Notes: generated by a model from the letters alone, not told the origin. Shown: positions 1-8,485, counted from the stretch's first letter. The stretch is 64,000 nt of DNA from Bacteroidia bacterium (GCA_030430205.1 JAUIGE010000008.1:1-64000), one strand, 5' to 3'. Program-made: numbers and translations.

Positions 1-297
1 TATTAGAGATAATCCCGAAAACCTTATCGTATCATGACGAATTTCAGATTGTCCAATTCCAGATAACATTAGAAGAACTTGAACAATGAAGGGAAGAGTA
101 GTTTTTCTCATTTTTTTTCTGACAACGCCCGCCTACCCGCCGGCTTTCCTAACACGTCCTGGCTGGCTGGGCGGGTAGGCAAGTGTTGAACAAAGCCCTT
201 CGGGCAGCCCCCCGCCGATGTGTAACATAGTGTAAGATAGGGTATTAGAGCAAAAAAAATGCTTTCATAGAGATTTTAACCAATAAATCATAAATCT
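1..297. other. intergenic, left flank with hairpins
   Basis: No credible gene is visible. The stretch holds a perfect 11-bp inverted repeat (131-141 with 170-180, GCCTACCCGCC type) and a small hairpin GCCCTTCGGGC at 195-205. A similar GCCCGAAGGGC hairpin lies at 862-872, on the other side of the decayed transposase at 298-649, and AACAAAGC occurs beside both hairpins. They may therefore be subterminal structures of the same dead element, but this is inference. Confidence 0.4.
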
Positions 298-649
298 ATG
301 AAAGCAATTTCTGAAAAGAACGTAGCCGGTTTACCGGCTGTATTGTCGAAAATGACTCAGCGAATGGGCCTGGCCAATTATGCTGAGAGTACGATCACGA
401 TTTATGTACGGGCCGTTCCATTACGGCTTGCTGGCAAGCCGCAGCAAGACGGCTGCCTTGCAGCAGGCCCGGAGCAGCCTGGGCGTTCAGCCGCCGCCCC
501 CGCAGCCAGAGACCGACTGGAAGGAACTGCTGTTCAAAACCACAGGCATCGACCTCGAAGCTTGCCCCTGTTGCAAAACAGGCCGCATGCAGACCATCCG
601 CACTTTTCATAAGGCCAGGAGCCCGCCAAGGCTGCCCCTTGCTGTATAA
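298..649 (+). pseudogene. decayed tyrosine recombinase / IS91-type transposase remnant
   Basis: Two overlapping frames carry pieces of two different mobile-element proteins. The frame starting at 298 begins like the core-binding domain of a tyrosine recombinase, with a helix ending in ANYAESTITIYVRAV. At about 410 the similarity moves to the second frame, which reads FHYGLLASRSK, then a CPCCKTGRMQTI zinc-ribbon-like motif near 565-600. That is how the C-terminus of IS91-family Y2 transposases looks. In many Bacteroidota a recombinase gene and an IS91-type transposase gene lie side by side. This locus appears to keep the first ~40 codons of the former and the last ~80 of the latter, with everything between deleted. 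It cannot encode an active enzyme. Recognition is from motif memory. Confidence 0.6.
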
Positions 650-960
650 GTTTTTCCAGCAGGCCCGCAAGAGGCCATGGGATAGCTATGCTTAGCCCAC
701 AGATTTTTACTCGAAAATAGCTGGAAATGAACCCAAAATGAAGTTTTTCGCTGTTACCAAACTGCTGATCCCGCCCGTTTTTAACCTGCCGCCCAGGCAG
801 ACAAGCCCGCCAACTACCCCCTCCTTTTTTTCTATACCCATAGCGTAAGGCCCGCCCAGAAGCCCGAAGGGCATCGCACAACAAAGCATTAAAGGCCGGA
901 ACGCGCCCTGCGGTCCCAGCCTTTAATGCTTTAGTGTTACTTGCATTTTATTTATTAGGT
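650..960. other. intergenic between IS remnant and EAD-like gene
   Basis: No gene is seen. A long hairpin, GCATTAAAGGC paired with GCCTTTAATGC (about 886-929), could terminate the minus-strand gene that ends at 961. Left of it is the small hairpin GCCCGAAGGGC at 862-872. The decamer GTTACTTGCA at 936-945 is the left half of the inverted repeat that brackets the next gene. Confidence 0.4.
886..930 (-). terminator. hairpin downstream of EAD-like gene
   Basis: An 11-bp arm GCATTAAAGGC and its complement GCCTTTAATGC flank a GC-rich loop of about 22 nt, roughly 30 bp beyond the stop of the minus-strand gene 961-2079. No clear T-tract follows. It could be a terminator or an end structure of the mobile element. 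Confidence 0.35.
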
Positions 961-2095
961 CTAATTAACTGAAACTCTAATTTTTTGGGCTATCTTCTTT
1001 TTTATGTCAGTACATTCAATTGAGACTTTTATCTCAAAAATGCCAGTTCTTAAAGGAACAAGATAGTATTCATCCCATATCCCTTTTGTCGAAATTTTTT
1101 CAATAGTTTCAATTTTTATAATGATTTCATTGGTTTCGGAATGAATTAAATAATCAGTTAGGTAGTGTTTTTTTAGCGAAAGTGGTTCCAGGTATTGAAG
1201 ATTTAATTTGTTCGGATTTTTTCTTTCAAGAAAATCATTAAATTCTTTTATAGCCTTCTTTATTGGATTAGGAAGGATTTCAGGTGATGAAGGCTTCTTT
1301 ATTGACTGGAATTCATTACTTGAAAGTAAAATTAGCTCATTGGGGATTACAATGTGGATATAAACATTTTTTGCATTTATTAAACCATGATTTAAGACGT
1401 TAATTCTTATTTCATTTGAATAGTGTAATTTTCTAAAATATAGTTCATATATATCATTAAACGATTCAATCTCTAGCCTTTTTTTTGCCAGAGTTTTATT
1501 GTATTCTCTAATTTCAGTAGAAATTTTGTCAAAATTTATGTAGGAAGGAATTGCTTCTAACTCAAGAGGAATAATTGGTTCGTAATCTTTATGATTAATT
1601 TTTTTTATGTAATTTAAATTAATTTCATCTCCATTATTCATTAGGAGTTTTAAATCAGGGGAACTTTTATAAAATAAACTAAGAAGTTCATCATTTTTTT
1701 CTTTGAGTTTTTCATTCCTTTTCTCTAAAGCAGAGATCTTTTGTTCCAACTTGCCTTTTGGTACACCGCCTTCAACTATTTCCGCAATTAAATCCCCCTC
1801 TTTTTCATTAATATATGATTGGCTCAATTCAGATATAGTTTCTAAAACCCCAATAGTGATTTTTTGCCTTTCTATTTGATATTCTTGATGGTAAATTACA
1901 CTGTTAAGGTATTTTTTTTCAATAACATTTAAGTTACTAGAGAACGCAAGAAATGAGTTGAAAAAGCTTTCATATTTTGATAATTTTTCAAGTTCAGATA
2001 TCAGAATAGCTACAGCTTTTTCCAAAGCTCCTAGCTTTATTTCATTCCTTACCCCTTTTATTATCGTTTCCATATTCATTTACATTGCAAGTAAC
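936..2095. repeat. inverted repeat bracketing the EAD-like gene
   Basis: GTTACTTGCA at 936-945 and its exact complement TGCAAGTAAC at 2086-2095 flank the AT-rich gene 961-2079. Similarity continues imperfectly inward for about a dozen bases. The arms lie 15 and 6 bp outside the ORF. This geometry suggests a discrete inserted cargo unit. No target duplication is evident. Confidence 0.45.
961..2079 (-). CDS. EAD11-like effector-associated domain protein with coiled coil
   Basis: 372 residues, no signal peptide, cytoplasmic. Residues ~3-88 have the pattern of effector-associated domain 11: a helix with LEKAVAIL, a second with the N-F-L-x-x-SSNLN region, then YHQEYQIERQKI leading to VLETISEL. 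EAD domains are small death-fold-like adaptors that, in predicted bacterial conflict systems, join NACHT, caspase, TIR or similar partners through like-with-like pairing. Residues ~108-135 form a charged coiled coil. The C-terminal ~200 residues look beta-rich (INVLNHGLINAKNVYIHIVIP) and resemble an Ig-like module, but no family was recognised. The gene is far richer in AT than its neighbours and sits inside an inverted repeat beside a dead IS91-type element, so horizontal gain is likely. No NTPase or effector gene adjoins it. The domain call is by eye. Confidence 0.6.
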   Translation of the reverse strand: MNMETIIKGVRNEIKLGALEKAVAILISELEKLSKYESFFNSFLAFSSNLNVIEKKYLNSVIYHQEYQIERQKITIGVLETISELSQSYINEKEGDLIAEIVEGGVPKGKLEQKISALEKRNEKLKEKNDELLSLFYKSSPDLKLLMNNGDEINLNYIKKINHKDYEPIIPLELEAIPSYINFDKISTEIREYNKTLAKKRLEIESFNDIYELYFRKLHYSNEIRINVLNHGLINAKNVYIHIVIPNELILLSSNEFQSIKKPSSPEILPNPIKKAIKEFNDFLERKNPNKLNLQYLEPLSLKKHYLTDYLIHSETNEIIIKIETIEKISTKGIWDEYYLVPLRTGIFEIKVSIECTDIKKKIAQKIRVSVN

Positions 2096-2633
2096 GCGAG
2101 TCTGTGCAAAAACCTGAATTTAAAATAAAAAACCACCTAATATCGCTTAAAAAGGCCTGTTTCTAGTGGGTGAAAGAGGGTTTTTGCACGGTCTGACGCC
2201 TGGCTATACGCCATATTTCGGTTATTAAAATCATATACCCCATAAAATGACAATCCATGTCTTCAACAGGCAATCACGCACAATTTATGGTGGTTAAAGG
2301 TTTTGTATATCCCTTCATCCTCCGCAATATAATCCTTTTGAAAAAAACTACAGGCTAAGATTACAACCATTTAATTCAATCCCTCTCACTACCAGATAAA
2401 TCATTAGCCTCGCCCAGGCACATCCTGCCTGGCCCTAAGCCATACCTCCATCACCCGCTTGGGGAGAAAATAAAGATGGACATTTTCATTTTTCCCACCA
2501 CCATATCCAATTCTTCCATATCTTTAATATAGGCAACCAAACCAACGCACCCATCCACCCGGAATAGTGCAAGGGTTCGTGTGGGAAAGAAGCCCGATTT
2601 TCGTTTTCTCACATATTTAACCCAATATATTGT
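2080..2633. other. intergenic with inverted repeats
   Basis: No supported gene. At 2096-2199 there is a MITE-like structure. A short GC-rich hairpin-prone stretch (CCAGGCACATCCTGCCTGG) lies near 2413-2431. The palindrome CAATATATTG at 2622-2631 directly precedes the next start codon and may belong to its promoter. Confidence 0.4.
2096..2199. repeat. possible MITE-like inverted repeat
   Basis: GTGCAAAAACC at 2104-2114 is perfectly complementary to GGTTTTTGCAC at 2179-2189. Outside these arms, the sequences GCGAGTCT and the complement of GGTCTGACGC stay alignable. The ~100-bp unit has no ORF. It looks like a small non-autonomous element or the fused ends of a lost insertion sequence. No other copy was found in this window. 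Confidence 0.35.
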
Positions 2634-4355
2634 ATGAAAAAAATGCTTTTCCTGCTGCTCCTTCTGGCTGCGGCCTGTTTTAGGGGTGTCGCCCAGTGTC
2701 CTACTGTCATTTCCCTCAACTTTTCCAGCCAGGCGAATATTGACACGTTCTATTCCCATTATAAAAACTGTACAAATTTTACCGGAAATGTGATGATTGA
2801 TGGGCCAACTATCAGAAATCTGGGAGGTCTCACTAATATCGTTGAAATTACGGGTAGCCTGACCATCCAGCATAGTGACTCGCTTACCTCGCTCAGTGGC
2901 CTGGATAACCTGGGAGAAATCGGAGGCAGGCTCAGGATCTTTGATTGTGATACACTCCAGAGCCTCTCCGGCTTGTCAAAGCTGAGGTCGGTGGGCACTT
3001 ATGTAGAAATTAACACCAACAAACAGCTTCGACACATCCGTGATTTATTTGCTCTAACAAGCATTGGCTCCTACCTGGATATCAATAACAATGACATGCT
3101 GGAAGACCTGATGGGTTTGGATAAACTATCATCTGTGGGGCAACGACAGCCTATCCGGATACGGAATAACGATGCCCTGACCGATTTTATGAGCTTCAAT
3201 TCGCTCACCGAAATAGATGGCTATTTTGAAATTTTCAATAATGAATCGCTCGAATTACTGACGGGCCTGGGTTCGCTCGAACGCATCGGCGGTTATTTCA
3301 GGATTCAAACGAATCCCAGCCTGAAAAACATTTCCTCTCTGACAAGTTTACACACCATTGGAGAGTATCTCCTGATGGCAGGGAATGACTCGCTGACCAC
3401 CATCAGTGGCCTTTCCGGCCTCCGAAATATCGGAGATTACCTGTGGATTGGGCAATGCCACAATCTCTGGGACCTCTCAGGTCTTGAAGGCTTGATTCTC
3501 CTTCCGGGAAAACTGAATTTGTATGAAAACAAAGGACTGCAAAGCTTAAATGGTCTGGATAACCTGCTTACGATAGGGGGCGAATTCGTTATCGATTCAA
3601 ATGATGGCCTGGTCAACCTGGCTGGCCTCAATTCCCTGAATTCTGTAGTGGGGAAAATGAAAATCAATAACAATGACAGCCTGCTATCTTTGTCAGGTAT
3701 AGATAAACTCCAGCTGGTAGGGGAAGAAGTAGAAATAGGCGGCAATCTCCTTTTGGAGCATTTGTCAGGTATCAATGGGCTCCGCACGATCGGAGGCAGC
3801 CTCCGGCTGACCGGAAACCCGAGCCTGATGCATATCCGGGATTTAACCCATTTGTCCGAAATTCGGGGCCCCCTCTATCTGGAGCTTAACAATAAATTGA
3901 CCTCGCTTGCCGGCCTGGATAGCATTGACATCACAACAATAAGCTCTCTGCAAATTCTCCATTCCGCCAAATTATCTGACTGCGCTGCGCCTACAGTTTG
4001 TGCCTATCTGGCAAGCCCCATGGGATCAAGCCTTTTTTTTAACAATGCCAATGGCTGTAATTCTTTTGCAGAAGTAGATATGGCCTGTGCTTCAGTAGCC
4101 ATTGATCCGGATGAAGATTTCTTCAACAGCCTGAGAGCATATCCCAATCCCGCCACAACTTCCATACAGATTCAGGGGATTGCCGGCTCGGAGGAAGTTT
4201 CTCTGAGCATTTCTGATCTGACGGGGCGCAGCCTGCATCATGTTCAGGTAGTTGATGATCGTCCGATTGATATAGAGGCGCTTCCCGCGGGATTTTACCT
4301 GATTGGGATTTCTGCGCGGACGCAGGTTAGGCGGTTTGTGTTGGTGAAAGAGTAG
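2634..4355 (+). CDS. receptor-L/LRR-like surface protein with T9SS type A sorting domain
   Basis: 573 residues. A signal peptide (KKMLFLLLLLAAACF) ends near residue 20. From ~50 to ~440 there are about 16 units of 23-26 residues, with repeats such as LSGLDNLGEIGG-L-I and alternating N/D-S-L positions, as in receptor-L-domain (LRR-related) solenoids of bacterial surface proteins. The C-terminal ~75 residues start at AYPNPATTSIQIQG and finish with RRFVLVKE. This is the classic type A T9SS signal, so export and outer-surface anchoring or release are expected. The ligand is unknown. The start is the first in-frame ATG before the signal peptide. The stop codon TAG opens a repeated TAGGGTCAGATTATT sequence also found after the gene ending at 7200. 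Confidence 0.85.
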   Translation: MKKMLFLLLLLAAACFRGVAQCPTVISLNFSSQANIDTFYSHYKNCTNFTGNVMIDGPTIRNLGGLTNIVEITGSLTIQHSDSLTSLSGLDNLGEIGGRLRIFDCDTLQSLSGLSKLRSVGTYVEINTNKQLRHIRDLFALTSIGSYLDINNNDMLEDLMGLDKLSSVGQRQPIRIRNNDALTDFMSFNSLTEIDGYFEIFNNESLELLTGLGSLERIGGYFRIQTNPSLKNISSLTSLHTIGEYLLMAGNDSLTTISGLSGLRNIGDYLWIGQCHNLWDLSGLEGLILLPGKLNLYENKGLQSLNGLDNLLTIGGEFVIDSNDGLVNLAGLNSLNSVVGKMKINNNDSLLSLSGIDKLQLVGEEVEIGGNLLLEHLSGINGLRTIGGSLRLTGNPSLMHIRDLTHLSEIRGPLYLELNNKLTSLAGLDSIDITTISSLQILHSAKLSDCAAPTVCAYLASPMGSSLFFNNANGCNSFAEVDMACASVAIDPDEDFFNSLRAYPNPATTSIQIQGIAGSEEVSLSISDLTGRSLHHVQVVDDRPIDIEALPAGFYLIGISARTQVRRFVLVKE

Positions 4356-4450
4356 GGTCAGATTATTTTCTTTTTGTTTTGGGTAAAACATCAGGGCAAT
4401 TTCCATATTTTTGACTAATTCCCTACTTTCATACTATAAACATCAATCCT

Positions 4451-4855
4451 ATGAAAAACATTTTCCGAATTAGCTTTTTACTGACAATCCTCCTCATGTT
4501 GGCCGTTCAGACACAGGCCCAAAAACCTGAGGTTCAGGTGATCCTCGCAGATTCCGAGCAACTGATCTCCTACCCCATGAGCGTCATGAGCATCATCGAA
4601 AACAAATGTTATGGCTGCCACTCTCCCAACGCCAGAAATGAAAAGTCCAGGGAAGCCATGCAATGGATTAACCTCCAGTCTATGGATATGGTGGACCTGA
4701 TGGCTAAAATGGATGCCATCCTGGAGGTCCTGGAGAAAGGAGAAATGCCGCCCGCAAAAATGCTGGAACGATATCCCAATATGAAACTCACCGAGGAAGA
4801 AGCCAGCACACTGAAAGCATGGGCTGAAGCTACCATAAAAAGTCTGGATGAATAA
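4451..4855 (+). CDS. periplasmic haem-binding (cytochrome c-like) protein
   Basis: 134 residues. A signal peptide ends around the Ala-Gln at 23-24. A single c-type haem motif CYGCH (C53, C56, H57) follows, and a Met-Pro-Pro in the segment EKGEMPPAKM could give the sixth ligand. The layout matches the short Haem_bd-type proteins of Bacteroidota. It is co-translated with the next gene, since the stop codon overlaps the downstream ATG. The pair probably forms a small electron-carrier or redox module in the periplasm. Partner enzymes are not evident nearby. Confidence 0.75.
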   Translation: MKNIFRISFLLTILLMLAVQTQAQKPEVQVILADSEQLISYPMSVMSIIENKCYGCHSPNARNEKSREAMQWINLQSMDMVDLMAKMDAILEVLEKGEMPPAKMLERYPNMKLTEEEASTLKAWAEATIKSLDE

Positions 4856-5315
4856 GATTATCAAATACCTGCTCATCGCTTTTGCTGCCATTTTCCTGTT
4901 GATTCAGTTTCTGGGGCCCTCCGCTCCTGCGACTTCGACAGAAAATCCTGAGGATCTGCTTGCTGTGCCGCAAATTGATCCTCAGGTGGCCGACATACTG
5001 CGGACCGCCTGCTATAACTGCCATTCCATGGAAACAAAATATCCCTTCTATAGCAGAATTGCGCCCCTTTCCTGGTGGATTTATGGCCACATCAATCACG
5101 GGCGAGAAGAGCTGAATTTTTCAGCATGGGAATCCATGAAGAAATCCAGCAAGGTCCGTAAGCTGAAAGACATCACAGAAGTAATAGAAGAAGGGGAAAT
5201 GCCCATGAGCAGTTATGTCAACATGCATCCGGAAGCCAGGCTTTCCGAAGCGCAAAAAGAACTCCTCATCAACTGGGCCAATACTTTTGCACGGGAAGTG
5301 GTGAAGAAGAAATGA
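4848..5315 (+). CDS. membrane-anchored haem-binding domain protein
   Basis: 155 residues. An N-terminal hydrophobic helix (residues 4-22) acts as anchor or uncleaved signal. The c-type haem site CYNCH is at C55, C58, H59, followed by PFYSRIAPLSWWIYGHINHGR. This last stretch is the signature of the Haem_bd (PF14376-type) family. A conserved EEGEMPMSSY segment near 117-126 may supply the distal Met ligand. The start codon lies 8 bp inside the preceding gene, so translation is coupled. The function is probably electron transfer; the donor and acceptor are unknown. Confidence 0.8.
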   Translation: MNKIIKYLLIAFAAIFLLIQFLGPSAPATSTENPEDLLAVPQIDPQVADILRTACYNCHSMETKYPFYSRIAPLSWWIYGHINHGREELNFSAWESMKKSSKVRKLKDITEVIEEGEMPMSSYVNMHPEARLSEAQKELLINWANTFAREVVKKK

Positions 5316-5364
5316 TCAGCGCAGCTTTTTTACATCTACCACTCCTGACGAAAACCTATATCAC

Positions 5365-7200
5365 ATGCGTAAATTTGGCCTCCTTTTCCTGCTTTTTTTC
5401 TGGTTGATCCCCTTTTTCAAAGCCCAATCTCCGCTTATCACCCACACCCATAGCAGAGCACAGCTCTCCCTCAATGGGCAATGGAGATATATCGTAGATC
5501 CCTACGAATCAGGCTATTATAACTACCGACAGGATGTACGGGATCAATTGCAGGACCCGGGAAAATCAGAAGCCCTCTTTTTAAATCATCACACCACGGA
5601 TTCTTCAGAGCGCATAGAGTATGATTTTGAAAAAGCTGACAGGATACAGGTGCCGCGGGACTGGAATTCGCAGAAGGAAAAGCTGTTTTATTACGAAGGA
5701 ACGATCTGGTATTACAAAGCTTTTGACTACGAAAAAGCGGGCAAGGGTGGCAGGCAGTTTTTGTATTTCGGGGCGGTGAATTATGAGGCGCATGTGTACC
5801 TGAATGGCAAAAAAGTGGGCAGCCATATCGGCGGCTTTTCGCCTTTCAACTTTGAGGTCACAGACCTCCTCCAGCCGGAAGGCAACTTCCTGATTGTCAA
5901 GGCCGATAACCGGCGCAGCCGGGAGCAGGTCCCCACTGTCAATACCGATTGGTGGAACTATGGCGGCATCACCCGCGACGTCAAAATCCTGGAAGTCGGC
6001 AAGACTTTTATCCAGGACAGCTATGTGCAGTTGCTCAAGGGAGATGCAAACACCCTGGAGGTGGAAGTACAACTCAACGGCCCCAACAAATCCCAGCAAA
6101 AAGTTTTGCTGGAAATAGCTGAAGCAAAGCTTCAGCTCAGCCTCACAACCGACGATTCGGGCCTCGCCCGAGGCGTGGTGCGCGCAAGCGAGCTGAACTA
6201 CTGGTCACCCGAAAATCCTCATCTCTATGAGGTCAAATGGCGCTATCAGGGCGATAGCCTGATGGACCGCGTCGGCTTTCGAACCATCGAAACGCGAGGA
6301 GCCAATATCTTGCTCAACGGAGAATCCGTCTTTTTGCGCGGCATCAGCATACATGAAGAAAATCCCATCCGGGGCGGGAGGGCAAATTCGAAAGAAGATG
6401 CACGCATGCTCCTGGGCTGGGCCAAGGAAATGGGCTGCAACTATGTGCGCCTGGCGCACTACACCCACAACGAGCACATGATCCGCATGGCGGATGAGAT
6501 AGGCCTGATGGTCTGGTCCGAAGTACCCGTCTACTGGACCATCCAATGGTCCAATCCTGCGACTTTGCAAAATGCAAAGGATCAGCTGGCAGCCGCCATC
6601 ACCCGCGACAAAAACCGCGCTTCCGTGATCATCTGGTCTGTGGCCAATGAAACGCCGATTTCAGCTGCCCGAAATGTCTTTCTGACGCAGCTGATCCAGC
6701 TTTGCCGGACGATGGATCGTGTGCGTTTGGTGAGCTGCGCGATGGAAAAACGACACAAGGAAGGCACGCAAAACGTGCAGGAAATCGGCGATCCGCTACA
6801 GGAGCTTGTCGATATCATCAGTTTCAATGAATACATCGGTTGGTACGATGGCCTGCCTGAAAAGACGCAGCGCGTGCGCTTTGAGATACAATACGACAAG
6901 CCTGTCGTGATCTCTGAATTTGGGGCAGGTGCCCTTCATGGCTTACATGGCGCCAAAGGCGCCCGCTGGACGGAAGAGTTTCAGGAAGATTTGTATATAC
7001 AAACGCTACAGATGCTGGACTCCATCCCGCAATTGCGGGGGATGACGCCCTGGATCCTGGCGGACTTTCGTTCGCCGAGACGGATGCTGGATGGCATCCA
7101 GGATGGCTGGAACCGCAAGGGGCTGATCTCAGAGGGAGGAGAAAAAAAGAAAGCTTTTTATGTGATGCAGCGATATTATGCTGCAAAGCAAGGGCTGTAG
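5365..7200 (+). CDS. glycoside hydrolase family 2, beta-glucuronidase-like, secreted
   Basis: 611 residues. A signal peptide ends near FFKAQS (residue 21). It has the three GH2 parts: a sugar-binding jelly roll (~50-210), an Ig-like domain (~210-305) and a TIM barrel (~310-600). The acid/base Glu is E429 in SVANE and the nucleophile is E518 in ISEFGAG. NEYIGWY and an N583-R-K585-G motif near the C-terminus match the NxK and NxYxGWY features that mark beta-glucuronidases (UidA type), which bind the uronate carboxyl group. This argues for cleavage of glucuronides rather than galactosides. The length is normal for a GUS. It lies 49 bp after the haem gene pair, and no polysaccharide-utilisation genes (SusC/SusD) adjoin it. 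The stop codon TAG is part of a hairpin repeat. Confidence 0.85.
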   Translation: MRKFGLLFLLFFWLIPFFKAQSPLITHTHSRAQLSLNGQWRYIVDPYESGYYNYRQDVRDQLQDPGKSEALFLNHHTTDSSERIEYDFEKADRIQVPRDWNSQKEKLFYYEGTIWYYKAFDYEKAGKGGRQFLYFGAVNYEAHVYLNGKKVGSHIGGFSPFNFEVTDLLQPEGNFLIVKADNRRSREQVPTVNTDWWNYGGITRDVKILEVGKTFIQDSYVQLLKGDANTLEVEVQLNGPNKSQQKVLLEIAEAKLQLSLTTDDSGLARGVVRASELNYWSPENPHLYEVKWRYQGDSLMDRVGFRTIETRGANILLNGESVFLRGISIHEENPIRGGRANSKEDARMLLGWAKEMGCNYVRLAHYTHNEHMIRMADEIGLMVWSEVPVYWTIQWSNPATLQNAKDQLAAAITRDKNRASVIIWSVANETPISAARNVFLTQLIQLCRTMDRVRLVSCAMEKRHKEGTQNVQEIGDPLQELVDIISFNEYIGWYDGLPEKTQRVRFEIQYDKPVVISEFGAGALHGLHGAKGARWTEEFQEDLYIQTLQMLDSIPQLRGMTPWILADFRSPRRMLDGIQDGWNRKGLISEGGEKKKAFYVMQRYYAAKQGL

Positions 7201-7250
7201 GGTCAGATTATTATCTGACCTCACCTTCCAGTCAGATTATAATCTGACCC
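7198..7250. terminator. double hairpin between convergent genes
   Basis: GGTCAGAT-TATT-ATCTGACC (7201-7220) is a perfect 8-bp stem. GTCAGATTATAATCTGAC (7231-7248) is a perfect palindrome. They separate the plus-strand GH2 gene from the minus-strand gene ending at 7237, so they may terminate both. Both stop codons fall inside the repeat unit, and a third copy of the unit follows the stop at 4353. Confidence 0.6.
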
Positions 7251-8007
7251 TACCTTCCAATATCTCTTTTATCATTTTCAAATCTTTCAGATTTGCCTTT
7301 CTCATCATCCTGCTCATGAAGGGTTTCATGATTTTGGAGAAGCCTTTAGGCTCTCCCCTATTCCTCAATTTCATCAGGGTAGAGTCATCATCTACCGCCG
7401 TCCAACTGTAGGTGGTTTCCATAGGAAAAGGGCCTTGCGCGGTGCGCATGATAAGCTTTTTGTTAGGAATGAGCTCGGTGATCTCGTAGGTATAGGCCAG
7501 TTCCCGGCCCATAAACTTTGCCTTGAAGGCAAGTTGTGAGCCTATGGCCAGGGGCTTAGCGGTTTTCCATTCAATGGATTGAATATTCACATACCAGGAA
7601 GGCGCGTTGTCGGGATTACCGGCATAGGCGGCGACCTCGGCGATGGGCTTTTGGATGATGATTTCTGTTTGGACGTCTACCATGGTTTTAGTTGTCGGTT
7701 CCTGAAGAGATGATGCTTCTCCAAGGGATGTTTTAAGCACCGCAATTACCTCTTTCCTCTTAAAAAGCTTCGCTGCTTCTAAAGCATTTTCTCCGCCCAT
7801 TATGGCCTTTGCATGGATATCTGCACCATTTTCCAATAAGTATTTCACTACTTCTAGCTGTCCCAATCCTGCTGCTTCAATCAAAACTGATGTCAGGTAT
7901 TCAGGATGTTGGTAGTTTGGATCAATACCGTTTTTGATATGGTATTTAACCAATTCGAGATCGCCCTTTTGGGCTGCGTGAAACATTTCTTTCCAGTCCC
8001 CCCCCAT
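7237..8007 (-). CDS. ankyrin-repeat / SRPBCC fusion protein
   Basis: 256 residues, no signal peptide. Residues ~5-105 hold three ankyrin repeats ([42 protein letters not shown], then a degenerate one). After a short linker, residues ~112-250 form an SRPBCC (START/polyketide-cyclase-like) domain, with [32 protein letters not shown] and a MKLRNRGEP strand. SRPBCC folds bind hydrophobic small molecules, and ankyrins bind proteins. The ligand and partner are unknown. The last codons (GRVRL) and the stop lie within the GTAGGGTCAGATTATA repeat, so the repeat has shaped the C-terminus. Confidence 0.75.
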   Translation of the reverse strand: MGGDWKEMFHAAQKGDLELVKYHIKNGIDPNYQHPEYLTSVLIEAAGLGQLEVVKYLLENGADIHAKAIMGGENALEAAKLFKRKEVIAVLKTSLGEASSLQEPTTKTMVDVQTEIIIQKPIAEVAAYAGNPDNAPSWYVNIQSIEWKTAKPLAIGSQLAFKAKFMGRELAYTYEITELIPNKKLIMRTAQGPFPMETTYSWTAVDDDSTLMKLRNRGEPKGFSKIMKPFMSRMMRKANLKDLKMIKEILEGRVRL

Positions 8008-8084
8008 ATTTTTGAATGAGTTATTTTAATCTTTCCACTCAAATACATTTCGCTCATTTTCAGCTACACGGATGCCATAGTTTC

Positions 8085-8477
8085 TTATAAGCGCTCTATT
8101 TCCTCCATACTGAGGCGGGTATACTGAATTATTTTTTCAATAGGCTCCCCATTTGCTTTCATCTCTCTGGCAATGGTAAATCGTTCCTCTTCCCTTCCTT
8201 CTTCTTTGCCTGCTTCTCTTCCTTCTTCTCTTCCTTCTTCTCTTGAAGTATCTACCACATTTTTCAAATCACGATAATATTTCAGGCTATCTTCATAGGC
8301 ATCCCGCTCTTCCGGGCTGAATTTCGCTATCTCGGCAGCTTCAAATAAACGCTCAAAGACCCTGTCTTGCAGAGCTTTAGGTCTATCCTGGAGCTTTGAA
8401 AGATGCTTAAATACGAAAAGCCGTTTAAAACCAAAATCCGTTAATGGATTGACATATTTATCTTTCAGGTGACTCAT
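8085..8477 (-). pseudogene. internally deleted PD-(D/E)XK nuclease family transposase
   Basis: 130 residues. The first ~21 residues (KDKYVNPLTDFGFKRLF) are the N-terminus of the PDDEXK_2 transposase/Rpn-like family. They run straight into the family's C-terminal part (RVFERLFEAAEIAKFSPEE, YRDLKNVVDTSREEG, the EEGREEG charged repeat, and a final helix with LSMEEIERL). Full-length members are close to 300 residues, so the middle, including the PD-(D/E)XK catalytic core, is gone while the frame stays open. It lies 8 bp after the TonB receptor stop. It may still be expressed as a small helical protein, but nuclease activity is not possible. Confidence 0.7.
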
Positions 8478-8485
8478 AATGCAAG

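Noticed and set aside
2451-2873. 140-codon minus-strand ORF
   Set aside because: Overlaps the signal peptide and start of the LRR/T9SS gene on the opposite strand and has no protein-like features.
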